From positions 41,921,628 to 41,985,627 of the forward strand of contig NC_067116.1 of NCBI RefSeq assembly GCF_021347895.1: DNA of 64,000 bases. Direction: 5' to 3'. The translations under genes and the position numbers were made by a program. Below, piece after piece: positions 1-25,957 of this stretch. Numbering within the stretch: the first letter of the stretch is position 1; each line of letters opens with the position of its first letter. The notes below the pieces were generated by a model that was not told where the DNA came from, did not search any database, and saw nothing but the letters and a program-made list of their open reading frames with translations. Source of the stretch: Acanthochromis polyacanthus. Taxonomy: Eukaryota > Chordata > Actinopteri > Pomacentridae.

Positions 1-177
1 GAGTGTTGCTGATAATAACACTCCTCAGGGATATTTTTCCACTGAGTCATCAGCTGCAGAGTGATGTAAAGTGATGGCAGATAATCTTGCGTTTGTGTGT
101 TTTCTTGTGTGCGTCCTCATCTGCGTTTGCTGTCCCGTTGCCTGGTACCTGGATGTGCTGCTGCCTGGAATCAACAG

Positions 178-11904
<11,727 letters not shown>

Positions 11905-12985
11905 ACTCTGATTGGCTGAAAAAACTAATAATCAGGGGGCGGAGCCAAGTCTCCCTCCTGCACCAATGACTGTACAGAGCGTCGGCGGCATGGAAAAGCA
12001 AGAGACACTCAACTTGTACTTTTGTTGTTTCGTTTACGTTTGTGAAAGCAAAGAGAGAAAGAGAAGCGAGGAGGCGCGAAAAGTCACATCTCTGGAAAAC
12101 TTTGATTTTAATGCTCTGAGAACGCTGGTTAGTCTATAGCTGCGCAAATGTGGGATTCCTCCAAAGAACTTTTGTTTTTGTTCCTATTTTTGTTCCTTTT
12201 TTTTTTTAACAAAATGAAACCTCTGTAGTGAAAAAGAAATTAGAAAAAAAAATGAAAAAAAAACTTATTTTTTTAGCCTTTGAAATTTTCGCAAACGGTT
12301 GGACAGCATTGAGTGGGGGGAAAGACGGAGGCGTCGAGGAGGGCTGGAAAACTCTTAATGGAAAAATACGGTCCATATTCTGTGCTGTGTGTGAAGTCCA
12401 AGCCTGAGTCAGCTTGGCCCGCTTTGGCCCGGTCTGGTCCAGCTCAGTCCACGGCACGAGGAGGCTGCTCCCTCCTCGGGGCAGCAGATGCGTGGCAGAT
12501 GGTGCGCTGAGAGGTTCCAGCTATGTTTTTTTGTTTTGTTTTTTTTTTGTTGTTGTTTTTGCGTTGGCCTCATGATTTTGTTTCTGCAGCAACATGATTG
12601 TATCATCTCTGTGCATACATGACAGAACAGGGCTCGGTTTCCTCTGAAGTGTCCTGGGACTCAGATTGTCTTTGTTCTTTTTACTTCTTCCTTTTTTCTT
12701 TCTTTCTTTACATAAAGTACAAAGATGAACTTATTCTGAAGATGTTTTAGGGAAAACCAACCTCAAACAGAAGACAGACAACTGAAGTCATTTCAAACAG
12801 GTAGTCTCCAGATTCAGGACTCGGCCTCTGCTGCGTCATCTTTAACTCTCAACATTACATGTGTTTTTCTATTGTATTTGTTAGGGCACATATAGACAGA
12901 CAGACTGGTATTTTCACAACTGCATCATGAACCTTAAACCTTGCTATATATGGACATGTAAATAAAGTTCTCTAAAGGCAAACAA
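11905..12985 (+). other. tle2: Gene 1 3' UTR (probable)
   Basis: This noncoding, A/T-rich stretch follows the stop codon. It contains poly-T and poly-A runs and ends shortly after a canonical AATAAA at 12961-12966. The cleavage position is inferred as about 20 bases past the hexamer. Confidence 0.65.
12961..12966 (+). promoter_or_regulatory. tle2: Polyadenylation signal AATAAA, gene 1
   Basis: A canonical hexamer lies about 1.06 kb after the stop codon in a T/G-containing context. It is the best candidate for the main poly(A) site of gene 1. Confidence 0.6.
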
Positions 12986-14995
12986 GGATCTGTGGCTTGG
13001 ATTTGCTTTGAAACAACGGACCGGAGTGTTTTTCTCTTCAGAGATCTGCACAGTTTTTGTCCAAAACCTGCAGTTCTTTGCTTAAATGCTGGTGTGAATG
13101 CTTGAAATTAGGTAGATCTGTTGAGTGTGTGGTTGTTTTTCAACTGCAAACTCAAGTCAGACTCTTGGCAGGTTTCACTTCAATGTTTAAAAGTGGAAAA
13201 AAAAAAAGAGATGCATTTGTTGAATATTTGTTTAAACCGTAACAGACAGAAAAGCATGTTCGCGCTCTGTGGTGCCAAAAAAGCATCTTAGAAAATATTT
13301 AGATGAAAAATGAAGCAACGTGAATGGTGAGTGCGCTCCCTGCCTCTGCTCTCATGTGATCGAAACATGTCTCTCTCTGGGAGCCAAACACAAAAGCTTC
13401 TCGAGTCGATGTCTGCCTGCATCGTGTGAGAAAGCGTCCTGGGATTCAAACCCACAGCATGAGCGAGCTGTGATTCACGGCTCCTTTGTGACTGGAGCTC
13501 TCGGTAAATAATGCAGCCGTGCAGTTGTGTTCTTGTGCAGAGCTGGCTTGTAGTGTGGTGAGACAAAGGTGATCTGCAGTACAATAGGCTGCGCGATGGA
13601 TTATTATAGCAATAATGCCCAAGAGGGAGTTCTTCGGTGATTATGGCTGTCGTGGTGACTGTTCAGCCAAGATGAAGCTTTAACTGTGTGAGAAGAGAAC
13701 CTGAGAAAGTGAAGCATTTATCTTTTGCCTGCTGTAGAGGATTGTGTCGGCATACTTCTGGATAATAATGCATTTAGCTCTTTTAATTTCTTTTCATGCA
13801 AGGCTAAAAATGCCGACTCTGACCCTTTTTTTTGTTTTTTTAAACCTGAAACGCTTCAGCTAATACCTATAATCACAACACTGATCTGCCTCAAGGCTAT
13901 TACAGCCATTGTTGGTGTTTCTACCAGTGGACTAAAGGAAAAGACTGAATGAAGAAAACAGATCGCTCACCTACTCTGTGCTTTATCACTCAGGTGAATC
14001 TTCCTGCTTGGATTAAGGAACTCTGATTAAAGCAGACTCTGTCTAATCTGTCAGAGTTGCAGCTACATCGTCTCATTGGCATTTACCGCACAGAAAATCC
14101 GAAATTTCAAAATGAAAGAACCTTGACTGTCAATTTACCAAAACCATAGCCTTTGAAGATATGTCTGTTTCATGTACTTTAAACTTAAGCCCCAAGTATT
14201 AGCATCTTTCAGATTTCTGCACATATGTAAATGTATTTAAATGAGCCCCAGTATCTGCTTTGTTCGATTGAGCAATTTATTCAATGAGAGGAGAGGAAAC
14301 CTCCAACACTGGTCAGTGGGTGGCCAGCGCTGAATGATTTTTCAAGCTTGTTGTCAGTATCCTGTGGAAAAAGAAGACTGTGTCACCAGTTTGCCTTGTT
14401 GTTACTGTGATGAGGTGGACATCATCCGCGGTGTGTCAGCTGTAAATGTTTCTCAGATTGTGCAGAAATTGAATGAATGAAGAAGTGTACAGGAAGAACT
14501 GTTGATGAAAGTGATTTGAGACTGTTTCTTGGTGATGTTGGGAGAATAAAGTGTTCCCTTTGGGTTATTTGACTTTTTTTTTCAGCATTCGAATATCAGG
14601 AAATGAGACTTGAGGTTTACAGGCAGCAGCAACATGTGACACCTGTTGGACCTGAAGCTTTACTACTCTCATAGTGCATCATGGCAGATGAATGGAGTAT
14701 AACAGCTGAAGAGCTTTTTCCCTCAGGAGCTGGTGGAGACTAAAAACAGAGCGAAAAGGACAGAGAATTCTGCACTTACGTTCATAAGGGGGATGCAAAC
14801 AGGACACTGGCTATAAAAGTATTTACCCCCGCTTGGAAGTTTTCCCCTTTTACTGCTTTTGAAAATTGAATCATACTCAATTTAACTCTTTTTGACAAGA
14901 ATTTACAAAAAAGTCTCGATGTCAAAGTGAAAACAGATTCCAACTAGAACCGCACTCAGAATGCAGTACTCCTCCAAGGCTGCTCAGTTCACTAA
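12986..14995. other. Intergenic spacer between gene 1 and the satellite array
   Basis: No exon is recognised. The stretch about 14805-14960 resembles the terminal part of a Tc1-like element (ATAAAAGTATTTACCCCC, then ATGTCAAAGTGAAAACAGAT) that also appears at the edge of the element near 46500-47545. The rest is unassigned. Confidence 0.5.
14805..14960. mobile_element. Tc1/mariner-like terminal fragment
   Basis: It contains ATAAAAGTATTTACCCCC, CTCTTTTTGACAAGAATT and ATGTCAAAGTGAAAACAGAT, a block order that is typical of the inverted repeats of a common fish Tc1-like family. Part of it is repeated in inverted form near 47470-47535. Only one end is present. Confidence 0.45.
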
Positions 14996-15153
14996 AACAT
15001 CATAGTTTAGACATAGTACAGACATTTTTGGTGATATTTTGGATGACATATTAAGCTATGATGTTTTTGTTACATTTTGGGTAACATACTAAACTATGAT
15101 GTTTATTTCCACATTTAGGATGACATCCTTTGCTGTTTTTTTAAAAGTTGTTT

Positions 15154-15310
15154 TTAGGGCCCTTTTACCAATAGGCAAGTAGAGAGCAAGACAGGAAAGA
15201 CCTGCAGTGAGGGGCCATAATCTGGAATCAAACCTGCACCCGTGACACATTCCTGTTTATTAATCGCCCTCTCAACCAGGAGAACGACCTGGGAACTTCC
15301 TTTCCACTTG
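15154..15310 (-). repeat. tRNA-like SINE cassette type A, copy 1 (within array)
   Basis: On the - strand it has a box B-like GGTTTGATTCC and a degenerate tRNA-like head. It is repeated almost exactly at 15814-15970, a direct offset of 660 bases, so it was duplicated together with the surrounding satellite. Confidence 0.6.
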
Positions 15311-15380
15311 TTGGACGACATGCGAAACTATGACATTTTTTCCAACTTTTGGACCACATACTAAACGATGATGTTTTTTA

Positions 15381-15536
15381 ATATTATTGTTTTGGCCTTT
15401 ATTGGATAGAGGTGATAGCAAATGGGGAGAAGAGTTGGGGAAATACATGGAGGAAAGGGCTGTGAACGGGAATTGAACCCGGGCTGCTGCGACAAAGACC
15501 AGCCCCTGCTTAACCCATTGAGCTATACAGGCGCCA
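15381..15536 (-). repeat. tRNA-derived SINE type B, copy 1 (within array)
   Basis: The - strand begins GGCGCCTGTATAGCTCAATG (box A) and continues to CCCGGGTTCAATTCCCG (box B). It ends with CCAATAAAGGCCAAAACAAT. This is the architecture of a tRNA-headed SINE with a short tail. Confidence 0.72.
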
Positions 15537-15813
15537 ACTAAGATGTTTTTTCACATTTTGGGTGACATACTAAATTATGACATATTTTCCACATTTCAGA
15601 CGACATACTAAACTATGATGTTTTTTCACATTTTGGACGACATACTAAACTATGATATTTTGGTCACGTTTTGGACGATGTACTAAACTATGACATTTTT
15701 TCCACGTTTTGGACGACATATGACATTTTTTCACATTTAGGACGACATACTAAACTATGATATTTATTTCCACATTTAGGATGACATCCTTTGCTGTTTT
15801 TTTAAAAGTTGTT

Positions 15814-15970
15814 TTTAGGGCCCTTTTACCAATAGGCAAGTAGAGAGCAAGACAGGAAAGACCTGCAGTGAGGGGCCATAATCTGGAATCAAACCTGCAC
15901 CCGTGACACATTCCTGTTTATTAATCGCCCTCTCAACCAGGAGAACTACCTGGGAACTTCCTTTCCACTT
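15814..15970 (-). repeat. tRNA-like SINE cassette type A, copy 2 (within array)
   Basis: This is a near-identical copy of 15154-15310, with the same flanking satellite units. Confidence 0.6.
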
Positions 15971-16078
15971 GTTGGACAACATACGTAACTATGACATTTT
16001 TTCCAACTTTTGGGCCACATACTAAACTATGATGTTTTTTCCACATTTTGGATGACATACTAAACTATGACATTTTTT

Positions 16079-16246
16079 TAATATTATTGTTTTGGCCTTT
16101 TTTAGGCTTTATTGGATAGAGGTGATAGCAAATGGGGAGAAGAGTTGGGGAAAAACATGGAGGAAAGGGCTGTGAACGGGAATTGAACCCGGGCTGCTGC
16201 AACAGAGACCAGCCCCTGCTTAACCCATTGAGCTATACAGGCGCCA
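16079..16246 (-). repeat. tRNA-derived SINE type B, copy 2 (within array)
   Basis: This is a copy of 15381-15536 with a small insertion in the tail. It retains the box A and box B motifs on the - strand. Confidence 0.72.
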
Positions 16247-19200
16247 ACGAAGACGTTTTTTTCACATTTTGGGTGACATACTAAACTATGACGTTGAGGT
16301 CACATTTTGAACGACATACTAAATTATGACATATTTTCCACATTTCAGGCGACATACTAAACTATGATGTTCTTTCCACATTTTGGACGACATATGATGT
16401 TTTTTCACATTTTGGACAACATACTAAACTATGACGTTTGGGTCACATTCTGGACGACATACTAAACTATGACGTTTTGGTCACATTTTGAACGACATAC
16501 TAAACTATGACATATTTTCCACATTTCAGACGACATACTAAACTATGATGTTCTTTCCACATTTTGGACGACATATGATTTTTTTTCACATTTTGGAGGA
16601 CATACTAAACTATGACGTTTTGGTCACATTTAGGACGACATATTAAACTATGACGTTTTTTCACATTCTGGACGACATATTAAACTATGATGTTTTGGTC
16701 ACATTTTAAACGACATACTAAACTATGACATATTTTCCACATTTCAGACGACATACTAAACTATGATGTTCTTTCCAAATTTTGGATGACATATGATGTT
16801 TTTTCACATTTTGGACGACATACTAAACTATGATATTTTGGTCACGTTTTGGACGATGTACGAAACTATGACGTTTTGGTCACATTTTGGACGACATACT
16901 AAACGAAGACATTTCGGTCACATTTAGGACGACATACTAAACTATGATGTTCTTTCCACATTTTGGATGGCATATGATGTTTTTCACATTTTGGACGACA
17001 TACTAAACTATGATGTTTTTTCACATTTTGGACAACATACTAAACTATGATGTTTTGGTCACATTCTGGACGACATACGAAACTATGATATTTTGGTCAC
17101 ATTTTGGACGACATGCTGAACTAAGACATTTCAGTCACATTTTGGACGACATACTAAACTATGATGTTCTTTAACATTTTGGATGGCATACGACGTTTTT
17201 TCACATTTGGACAACATACTAAACTATGACGTTTTGGTGACATTTTGGACGACATACTAAACTATGACGTTTTGGTCACATTTTGGACGACATACTAAAC
17301 TATGACGTTTTGGTCACATTTTGGACGACACACTAAACTATGACATTTTGGTCAACTTTTGGAAGAGATACTAAACTACGACATTTTGGTCACATTTTGG
17401 ATGACATATGACGTTTTTTCACATTTTGGACGACATACTAAACTATGACGTTTTTTCACATTTTAGACGACACACTCAACTATGACATTTTGGTCACGTT
17501 TTGGAAGACGTATTAACAATGATGTTTTTTCACATTTTGGACAACATACTAAACTATAACGTTTTTTCACATTTTGGACGACACACTCTACAATGACATT
17601 TTGGTCACGTTTTGGAAGACATACTAAACAATGATGTTTTTCACATTTTAGACAACATACTAAACTATGACATTTTGGTCACATTTTGGACGACATACTA
17701 AACTATGATGTTCTTTCCACATTTTGGATGGCATATGACGTTTTCTCACATTTTGGACGACATACGAAACTATGACGTTTTTTCACATTTTAGACAAAAT
17801 ACTAAACTATGATATTTTGGTCACGTTTTGGACGATGTACTAAACTATGACATTTTGGTCACATTTTGGACGACATACTAAACTATGACATTTTTTCACA
17901 TTTTAGACGACACACTCAACTATGACATTTTGGTCACGTGTGGAAGACGTATTAACAATGATGTTTTTTCACATTTTGGACGACATACTAAACTATGACG
18001 TTTTTTCACATTTTAGACGACACACTGTACTATGACATTTTGGTCACGTTTTGGAAGACGTACTAAAATATGATGTTTTTCACATTTTGAACGACATACT
18101 AAACTATGACATTTTGGTCACATTTTGGACGACATACTAAACAAAGACATTTCAGTCACATTTTGGACGACAGACTAAACTATGATGTTCTTTCCACATT
18201 TTGGATGGCATATGACGTTTTCTCACATTTGGACGACATACGAAACTATGACGTTTTTTCACATTTTAGACAAAATACTAAACTATGACATTTTGGTCAC
18301 ATTTTGAACGACATACTAAACTATGACGTTTTTTTTCACATTTTAGATGACAAACTCAACTATAAAGTTTTGGTCACATTTTGAACGACATACTAAACTA
18401 TGACTTTTTTTTCACATTTTAGATGACAAACTCAACTATGACATTTTGGTCACATTTTGAACGACATACTAAACTATGACATTTTTTTTCACATTTTAGA
18501 TGACAAACTCAACTATAATGTTTTGGTCACATTTTGGACGACATACTAAACGATGATGTTCTTTCCACATTTTGGATGGCATATGACGTTTTTTCACATT
18601 TTGGACGACATACTTAACTATGATGTTTTTCACATTTTGGACACCATACTAAACTATGATGTTTTGGTCACATTCTGGACGACATACGAAACTATGATAT
18701 TTTGGTCACATTTTGGACGACATGCTGAACTAAGACATTTCAGTCACATTTTGGACGATATACTAAACTATGATGTTATTTCCACATTTTGGATGGCATA
18801 TGACGTTTTTTCACATTTTAGACGACACACTCAACTATGACATTTTGGTCACGTTTTGGAAGACGTACTAAACAATGATGTTTTTTCACATTTTGGAAGA
18901 CATACTAAACTATGACGTTTTTTCACATTTTGGACGACATACTAAACTATGACATTTTGGTCACATTTTGGACGACATACTAAACTAAGACATTTCAGTC
19001 ACATTTTGGACGACATACAAAACTATGACGTTTTTTCACATTTTAGACGACAAACTCAAATATGACATTTTGGTCACATTTTGGACAACATACTAAACTA
19101 TGATGTTTTTTCACATTTTGGACGACATACGAAACTATGATATTTTGGTTACATTTTGGACGACATGCTGAACTAAGACATTTCAGTCACATTTTGGACG

Positions 19201-20996
19201 ACATACTAAATTATGATGTTCTTTCCACATTTTGGATGGCATATGACGTTTTTTCACATTTTAGACGACATACTAAACTATGACATTTTTTCACATTTTG
19301 GACGACATATTAAACTGTGACATTTTGGTCACATTTTGGACGACATACTAAACAAAGACATTTCGGTCACATTTTGGACGACAAACTAAACTATGATGTT
19401 CTTTCCACATTTTGGATGGCATATGACGTTTTTCACATTTTGTACGACATACTAAACTCTGAAATTTTGGTCACATTTTGGACGACATACTAAACGATGA
19501 CGTTTTTTCACATTTTGGATGACATACTAAACTATGACGTTTTGGTCACATTTTGGACGACATACTAAACTATGACATTTTGGTCACATTTTGGATGACA
19601 TACTAAACTATGACATTTTTTCACATTTTGGATGACATACTAAACTATGACATTTTTTCATATTTTAGACGACATACTAAACTATGACGTTTTGGTCATA
19701 TTTTGGACGACATACTAAACTATGACGTTTTGGTCACATTTTAGACGACATACTAAACGAAGACATTTCGGTCACATTTTGGACGACATACTAAACTATG
19801 ATGTTCTTTCCACATTTTGGATGTCATATGACGTTTTTTCACATTTTGGACGACATACTAAACTATGACGTTTTTTCACATTTTGGACGACATACTAAAC
19901 TATGACATTTTGGTCACATTTTGGACGACATACTAAACTAAGACATTTCAGTCACATTTTGGACGACATACAAAACTATGACGTTTTTTCACATTTTAGA
20001 CGACAAACTCAAATATGACATTTTGGTCACATTTTGGACAACATACTAAACTATGATGTTTTTTCACATTTTGGACGACATACGAAACTATGATATTTTG
20101 GTTACATTTTGGACGACATGCTGAACTAAGACATTTCAGTCACATTTTGGACGACATACTAAATTATGATGTTCTTTCCACATTTGGATGGCATATGACG
20201 TTTTTTCACATTTTAGACGACATACTAAACTATGACATTTTTTCACATTTTGGACGACATATTAAACTGTGACATTTTGGTCACATTTTGGACGACATAC
20301 TAAACAAAGACATTTCGGTCACATTTTGGACGACAAACTAAACTATGATGTTCTTTCCACATTTTGGATGGCATATGACGTTTTTTCACATTTTGTACGA
20401 CATACTAAACTCTGAAATTTTGGTCACATTTTGGACGACATACTAAACTATGGCATTTTTAGTCACATTTTGGACGACATAGTAAACTATGACGTTTTGG
20501 TCACATTTTGGACGACATACTAAACTATGACGTTTTGGTCACGTTGTGGAAGAAATACTAAATTATGGCATTTTGGTCACATTTTGGATGACAAACAAAA
20601 CTATGACATATTTTCCACATGTTGGACGACATACTAAACTAAGACATTTTTTCCATGTTTTTGGACGACATATGACGTTTTTTCACATTTTGGACGACAT
20701 ACTAAACTATGACTCATTTACCACATTTTGGACGACATACTATGACGTTTTGTCACATTTTGGACGACATACTAAACTATAATGTTTTGGTCACATTTTG
20801 GACGACATACTAAACTATGACATTTTGGTCACATTTTGGACGACATACTAAATTATGGCATTTTGGTCACATTTTGGACGGCATACGAAACGATGACATT
20901 TTGGTCACATTTTGGACGACATAATAAACTATGATGTTCTTTCCACATTTTGGACGACATGATGTTTTTTCACATTTTGGACAACATACTAAACGA

Positions 20997-21166
20997 GACA
21001 AGCACTCAGAGAGTGCAGACCTCTGCCAAGGATAGAGTGAAAAACAGGAAACCCATGCAGTAAAGGATCATGAGCTGGAATCCAACCTGCATCTCTGACA
21101 CAGTTTCGTTTACGAATCACCTTCTTACCCAGTTGAGCTGTCTGGACACCTTGCTCCAATTTGTTG
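20997..21166 (-). repeat. tRNA-like cassette type C, copy 1 of 7
   Basis: The - strand carries GGTGTCCAGATAGCTC.. (box A-like TAGCTCAACTGGG in most copies) and a box B-like block. It is followed by a tail ending in CTGCACTCTCTGAGTGCTTG, which can form a small hairpin. This copy has box B changes relative to the others (GGTTGGATTCC). It is bounded on both sides by satellite monomers. Confidence 0.7.
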
Positions 21167-22020
21167 GACGACATACTAAACTATGACATATTTTCCACAT
21201 TTTGGACGACACTAAACTATGACATTTTTTCCATGTTTTTGGATGACATATGACGTTTTTTCACATTTTGGACGACATACTAAACTATGACATTTTGGTC
21301 ACATTTTGGGTGACATACTACACTATGACGTTTTGGTCGTATTTTCAACGACATACTAAATTATGACATTTTGGTCACATTTTGGACGACATACTAAATT
21401 AGGACATATTTTCCACATTTCAGACGACATACTAAACTATGATGTTCTTTCCACATTTTGGATGACATATGATGTTTTTTCACATTTTGGACGACATACT
21501 AAACTATGACACATTTACCACATTTTGGACGACATACTATGACATTTTTCACATTTTGGACGACATACTAAACTATGATATTTTGATCACGTTTTGGACG
21601 ACATACTAAACTATGACATTTTTTCATATTTTAGACATACTAAACTATGACGTTTTGGTCACATTTTGGACGACATACTAAACTATGATGTTCTTTCCAC
21701 ATTTTGGATGTCATATGACGTTTTTTCACATTTTGGACGACATACTAAACTATGACGTTTTGGTCACATTTTGGACGACATACTAAACTATGACGTTTTG
21801 GTCACATTTTGGACGACATACTAAACTATGACGTTTTGGTCACATTTTGGACGACACACTAAACTATGACATTTTGGTCACATTTTGGACGACATACTAA
21901 ACTATGACATTTTGGTCACATTTTGGATGACATACTAAACTATGACGTTTTGCTCACATTTTGGACGACATACTAACCTATGATGTTTTTGTCATATTTT
22001 GGACCACATACGAAAACGTA

Positions 22021-22208
22021 CTAAAAAATTCAAAGTGATACAGAATCCAGGATCCTCTCCAGATTGCCACCAAAATTAAATCAGCTCTTCCACTTACCAC
22101 AGTCTACATCCTCTCAAAATTTCATGTGAATCTGCCCAGACGTTTTTGAGTTTAAACAGACGGACAGACGGACGCCGGGTGTCACATAACCTCCTTGGCG
22201 GAGGTAAC
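22021..22208 (+). repeat. LINE/SINE-tail-like cassette type D, copy 1 of 4
   Basis: It contains CAGAATCCAGGATCCTCTCC, ATTTCATGTGAATCTGCCCA and ends GTCACATAACCTCCTTGGCG-GAGGTAAC. The phrase is familiar as a common fish retroelement 3' tail, but I cannot name the family with certainty. It is embedded in the satellite. Confidence 0.6.
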
Positions 22209-22721
22209 GCTGACATTTTGGTCACATTTTGTACGACATACTAAACTACGATGTTTTAGTCACATTTTGGATGACATACTAAACTGTGATGTTTTTTCAC
22301 ATTTTGGACGACATAGTAAACTATGACGTTTTGGTCACATTTTGGACGACATACTAAACTATGACGTTTTGGTCACATTTTGAATGACATACTAAATTAT
22401 GACCTATTTTCCACATTTCAGACGACATACTAAACTATAATGTTCTTTCCACATTTTGGACGACATATGATGTTTTTTCACATTTTGGACGACATACTAA
22501 ACTATGACATATTTTCCACATTTTAGACGACATACGAAACTATGACATTTTGGTCACATTTTGGACGACATACTAAACTATGACGTTTTGGTCACATTTT
22601 GAACGACATACTAAATTATAACATATTTTCCACATTTCAGACGACATACTACACTATAATGTTCTTTCCACATTTTGGACGACATGATGTTTTTTCACAT
22701 TTTGGACAACATACTAAACTA

Positions 22722-22891
22722 GACAAGCACTCAGAGAGTGCAGACCTCTGCCAAGGATAGAGTGAAAAACAGGAAACCCATGCAGTAAAGGATCATGAGC
22801 TGGAATCGAACCTGCGTCTTTGACACAGTTCCGTTTACGAATCACCTTCTTACCCAGTTGAGCTATCTGGACACCTTGCTCCAATTTGTTG
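22722..22891 (-). repeat. tRNA-like cassette type C, copy 2 of 7
   Basis: Box A TAGCTCAACTGGG and box B GGTTCGATTCC are intact on the - strand. It lies in a block that recurs 4840 bases downstream. Confidence 0.7.
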
Positions 22892-24584
22892 GACGACATA
22901 CTAAACTATGACATATTTTCCACATTTTTGGACGACATACTAAACTATGACATTTTTTCCATGTTTTTGGACGACATATGACGTTTTTTTCACATTTTGG
23001 AAGAGATACTAAACTATGACATTTTGGTCACATTTTGGGTGACATACTAAACTATGACATTTTGGTCGTATTTTCAACGACATACTACATTATGACATTT
23101 TGGTCACATTTTGGACGACATACTAACTTATGACGTTATGGTCACATTTTGGGTGACATACTAAACTATTACATATTTTCCACATTTTAGACGACATACT
23201 AAACTATGATGTTTTTTCACATGTTGGACGACATACTAAACTATGACGTTTTGGTCATAGTTTGGACGACATACTAAACTATGACGTTTTGGTCATATTT
23301 TGGACGACATACTAAACTATGACATTTTGGTCACATTTTGGACAACATACTAAACTATGACGTTTTGGTCACATTTTGGACGACATACTAAATTATGACG
23401 TTTTGGTCAAGTTTTGAACGAGATACTAAACTATGACGTTTTTTCACATTTTGGACGACATATGACTTTTTTTCACATTTTGGACGACATACTAAACTAT
23501 GACATTTGAGTCACATTTTGGACGACATACTAAACTAAGACGTTTTGGTCACATTTTGAACGAGATTCTAAACTATGACATATTTTCCACATTTTGGACG
23601 ACATACTAAACATTTTGGTCATATTTTTGACGACATGCTAAACTATGACATTTTGGTCACATTTTGGAAGACATACTAAACTATGACATAATTTCCACAT
23701 TTTGGACGACATACTAAACTATGACATTTTGGTCACATTTTGGACGACATACTAAACTATGACGTTTTGGTCACATTTTGGACGACATAGTAAATTATGA
23801 TGTTTTGGTCACATTTTGAACGAGATACTAAACTATGGCATTTTTTCACATTTTGGACGACATACTAAACTATGACATAATTTCCACATTTTGGACGACA
23901 TACTAAACTATGACGTTTTGGTCACATTTTGAACGACATACTAAACTATGACATATTTTCCACATTTTTGACGACATACTAAACATTTTGGTCATATTTT
24001 TGACGACATACTAAACTATGACATTTGAGTCACATTTTGGACGACATACTAAACTATGACATTTTGGTCATATTTTGGACGACATACTAAACTATGACAG
24101 TTTGGTCATATTTTGGACGACATACTAAACTATGACGTTTTGGTCACATTTTGGACGACATACTAAACTATGATGTTCTTTCCACATTTTGGATGACATA
24201 TGATGTTTTTTCACATTTTGGACGACATACTAAACTATGACACATTTACCACATTTTGGACGACATACTATGACGTTTTTTCACATTTTGGACGACATAC
24301 TAAATTATGACATTTTGGTCACATTTTGGACGACATACTAAATTATGACGTTTTGGTCACATTTTGGGTGACATACTAAACTATGACGTTTTGGTCACAT
24401 TTTGGACGACATACTAAACGAAGACATTTTGGTCACATTTTGGACGACATACTAAACTATGATGTTCTTTCCAACATTTTGGACGACATATGATGTTCTT
24501 TCCACATTTTGGACGACATATGATGTTTTTTCACATTTTGGACAACATGATGTTTTTTCACATTTTGGACAACATACTAAACTG

Positions 24585-24754
24585 GACAAGCACTCAGAGA
24601 GTGCAGACCTCTGCCAAGGATAGAGTGAAAAACAGGAAACCCATGCAGTAAAGGATCATGAGCTGGAATCGAACCTGCATCTTTGACACAGTTCCGTTTA
24701 CGAATCACCTTCTTACCCAGTTGAGCTATCTGGACACCTTGCTCCAATTTGTTG
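24585..24754 (-). repeat. tRNA-like cassette type C, copy 3 of 7
   Basis: It has the same structure as copy 2, with intact internal promoter-like boxes and flanking satellite. Confidence 0.7.
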
Positions 24755-25787
24755 GACGACATACTAAACTATGACATATTTTCCACATTTTGGACGACAT
24801 ACGAAACTATGACATTTTTTTCCATGTTTTTGGGCGACACATGACGTTTTTTTTCACATTTTGGACGACATACTAAATTATGACATTTTGGTCACATTTT
24901 GGGTGACATACTAAACTATTACACATTTTCCACAGTTTAGACGACATACTAAACTATGATGTTCTTTCCACATTTTGGACGACATATGATGTTTTTTCAC
25001 ATTTTGGACGACATACTAAACTATGACGTTTTGGTCATAGTTTGGACGACATACTAAACTATGACGTTTTGGTCATATTTTGGACGACATACTAAACTAT
25101 GACGTTTTGGTCACATTTTGGACGACATACTAAACTATGACGTTTTGGTCAAGTTTTGAACGAGATACTAAACTATGACGTTTTGGTCATAGTTTGGACG
25201 ACATACTAAACTATGACGTTTTGGTCATATTTTGGACGACATACTAAACTATGACGTTTTGGTCACATTTTGGACGACATACTAAAGTATGACGTTTTGG
25301 TCACATTTTGGATGACATACTAAACTATGACGTTTTGGTCAAGTTTTGAACGAGATACTAAACTATGACATTTTTTTCACATTTTGGACGACATATGACG
25401 TTTTTTTCACATTTTGGACGACATACTAAATTATGACATATTTTCCACATTTCAGACGACATACTAAACTATGATGTTCTTTCCACATTTTGGACGACAT
25501 ATGATGTTTTTTCACATTTTGGACGACATACTAAATTATGACATTTTGGTCACATTTTGGACGACATACTAAATTATGACGTTTTGGTCACATTTTGGGT
25601 GACATACTACACTATGACATTTTGGTCACATTTTGGGTGACATACTAAACGAAGACATTTCAGTCACATTTTGGACGACATTCTAAACTATGATGTTCTT
25701 TCCACATTTTGGACGACACATGATGTTCTTTCCACATTTTGGACGACATATGATGTTTTTTCACATTTTGGACAACATACTAAACTC

Positions 25788-25957
25788 GACAAGCACTCAG
25801 AGAGTGCAGACCTCTGCCAAGGATAGAGTGAAAAACAGGAAACCCATGCAGTAAAGGATCATGAGCTGGAATCGAACCTGCGTCTTTGACACAGTTCCGT
25901 TTACGAATCACCTTCTTACCCAGTTGAGCTATCTGGACACCTTGCTCCAATTTGTTG
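25788..25957 (-). repeat. tRNA-like cassette type C, copy 4 of 7
   Basis: It has the same structure and lies at the start of the 4.16-kb tandemly duplicated block. Confidence 0.7.

Noticed and set aside
15381..15536. Functional tRNA gene
   Set aside because: Only the box A/B head is preserved. Arms do not pair well and a SINE tail follows, so it is a tRNA-derived repeat.
18106..20782. Open frames such as FWSHFGRH..HILDD repeated motifs in the satellite
   Set aside because: The monomer length is not a multiple of three, frames end within a few units and there is no start context. These are chance frames.
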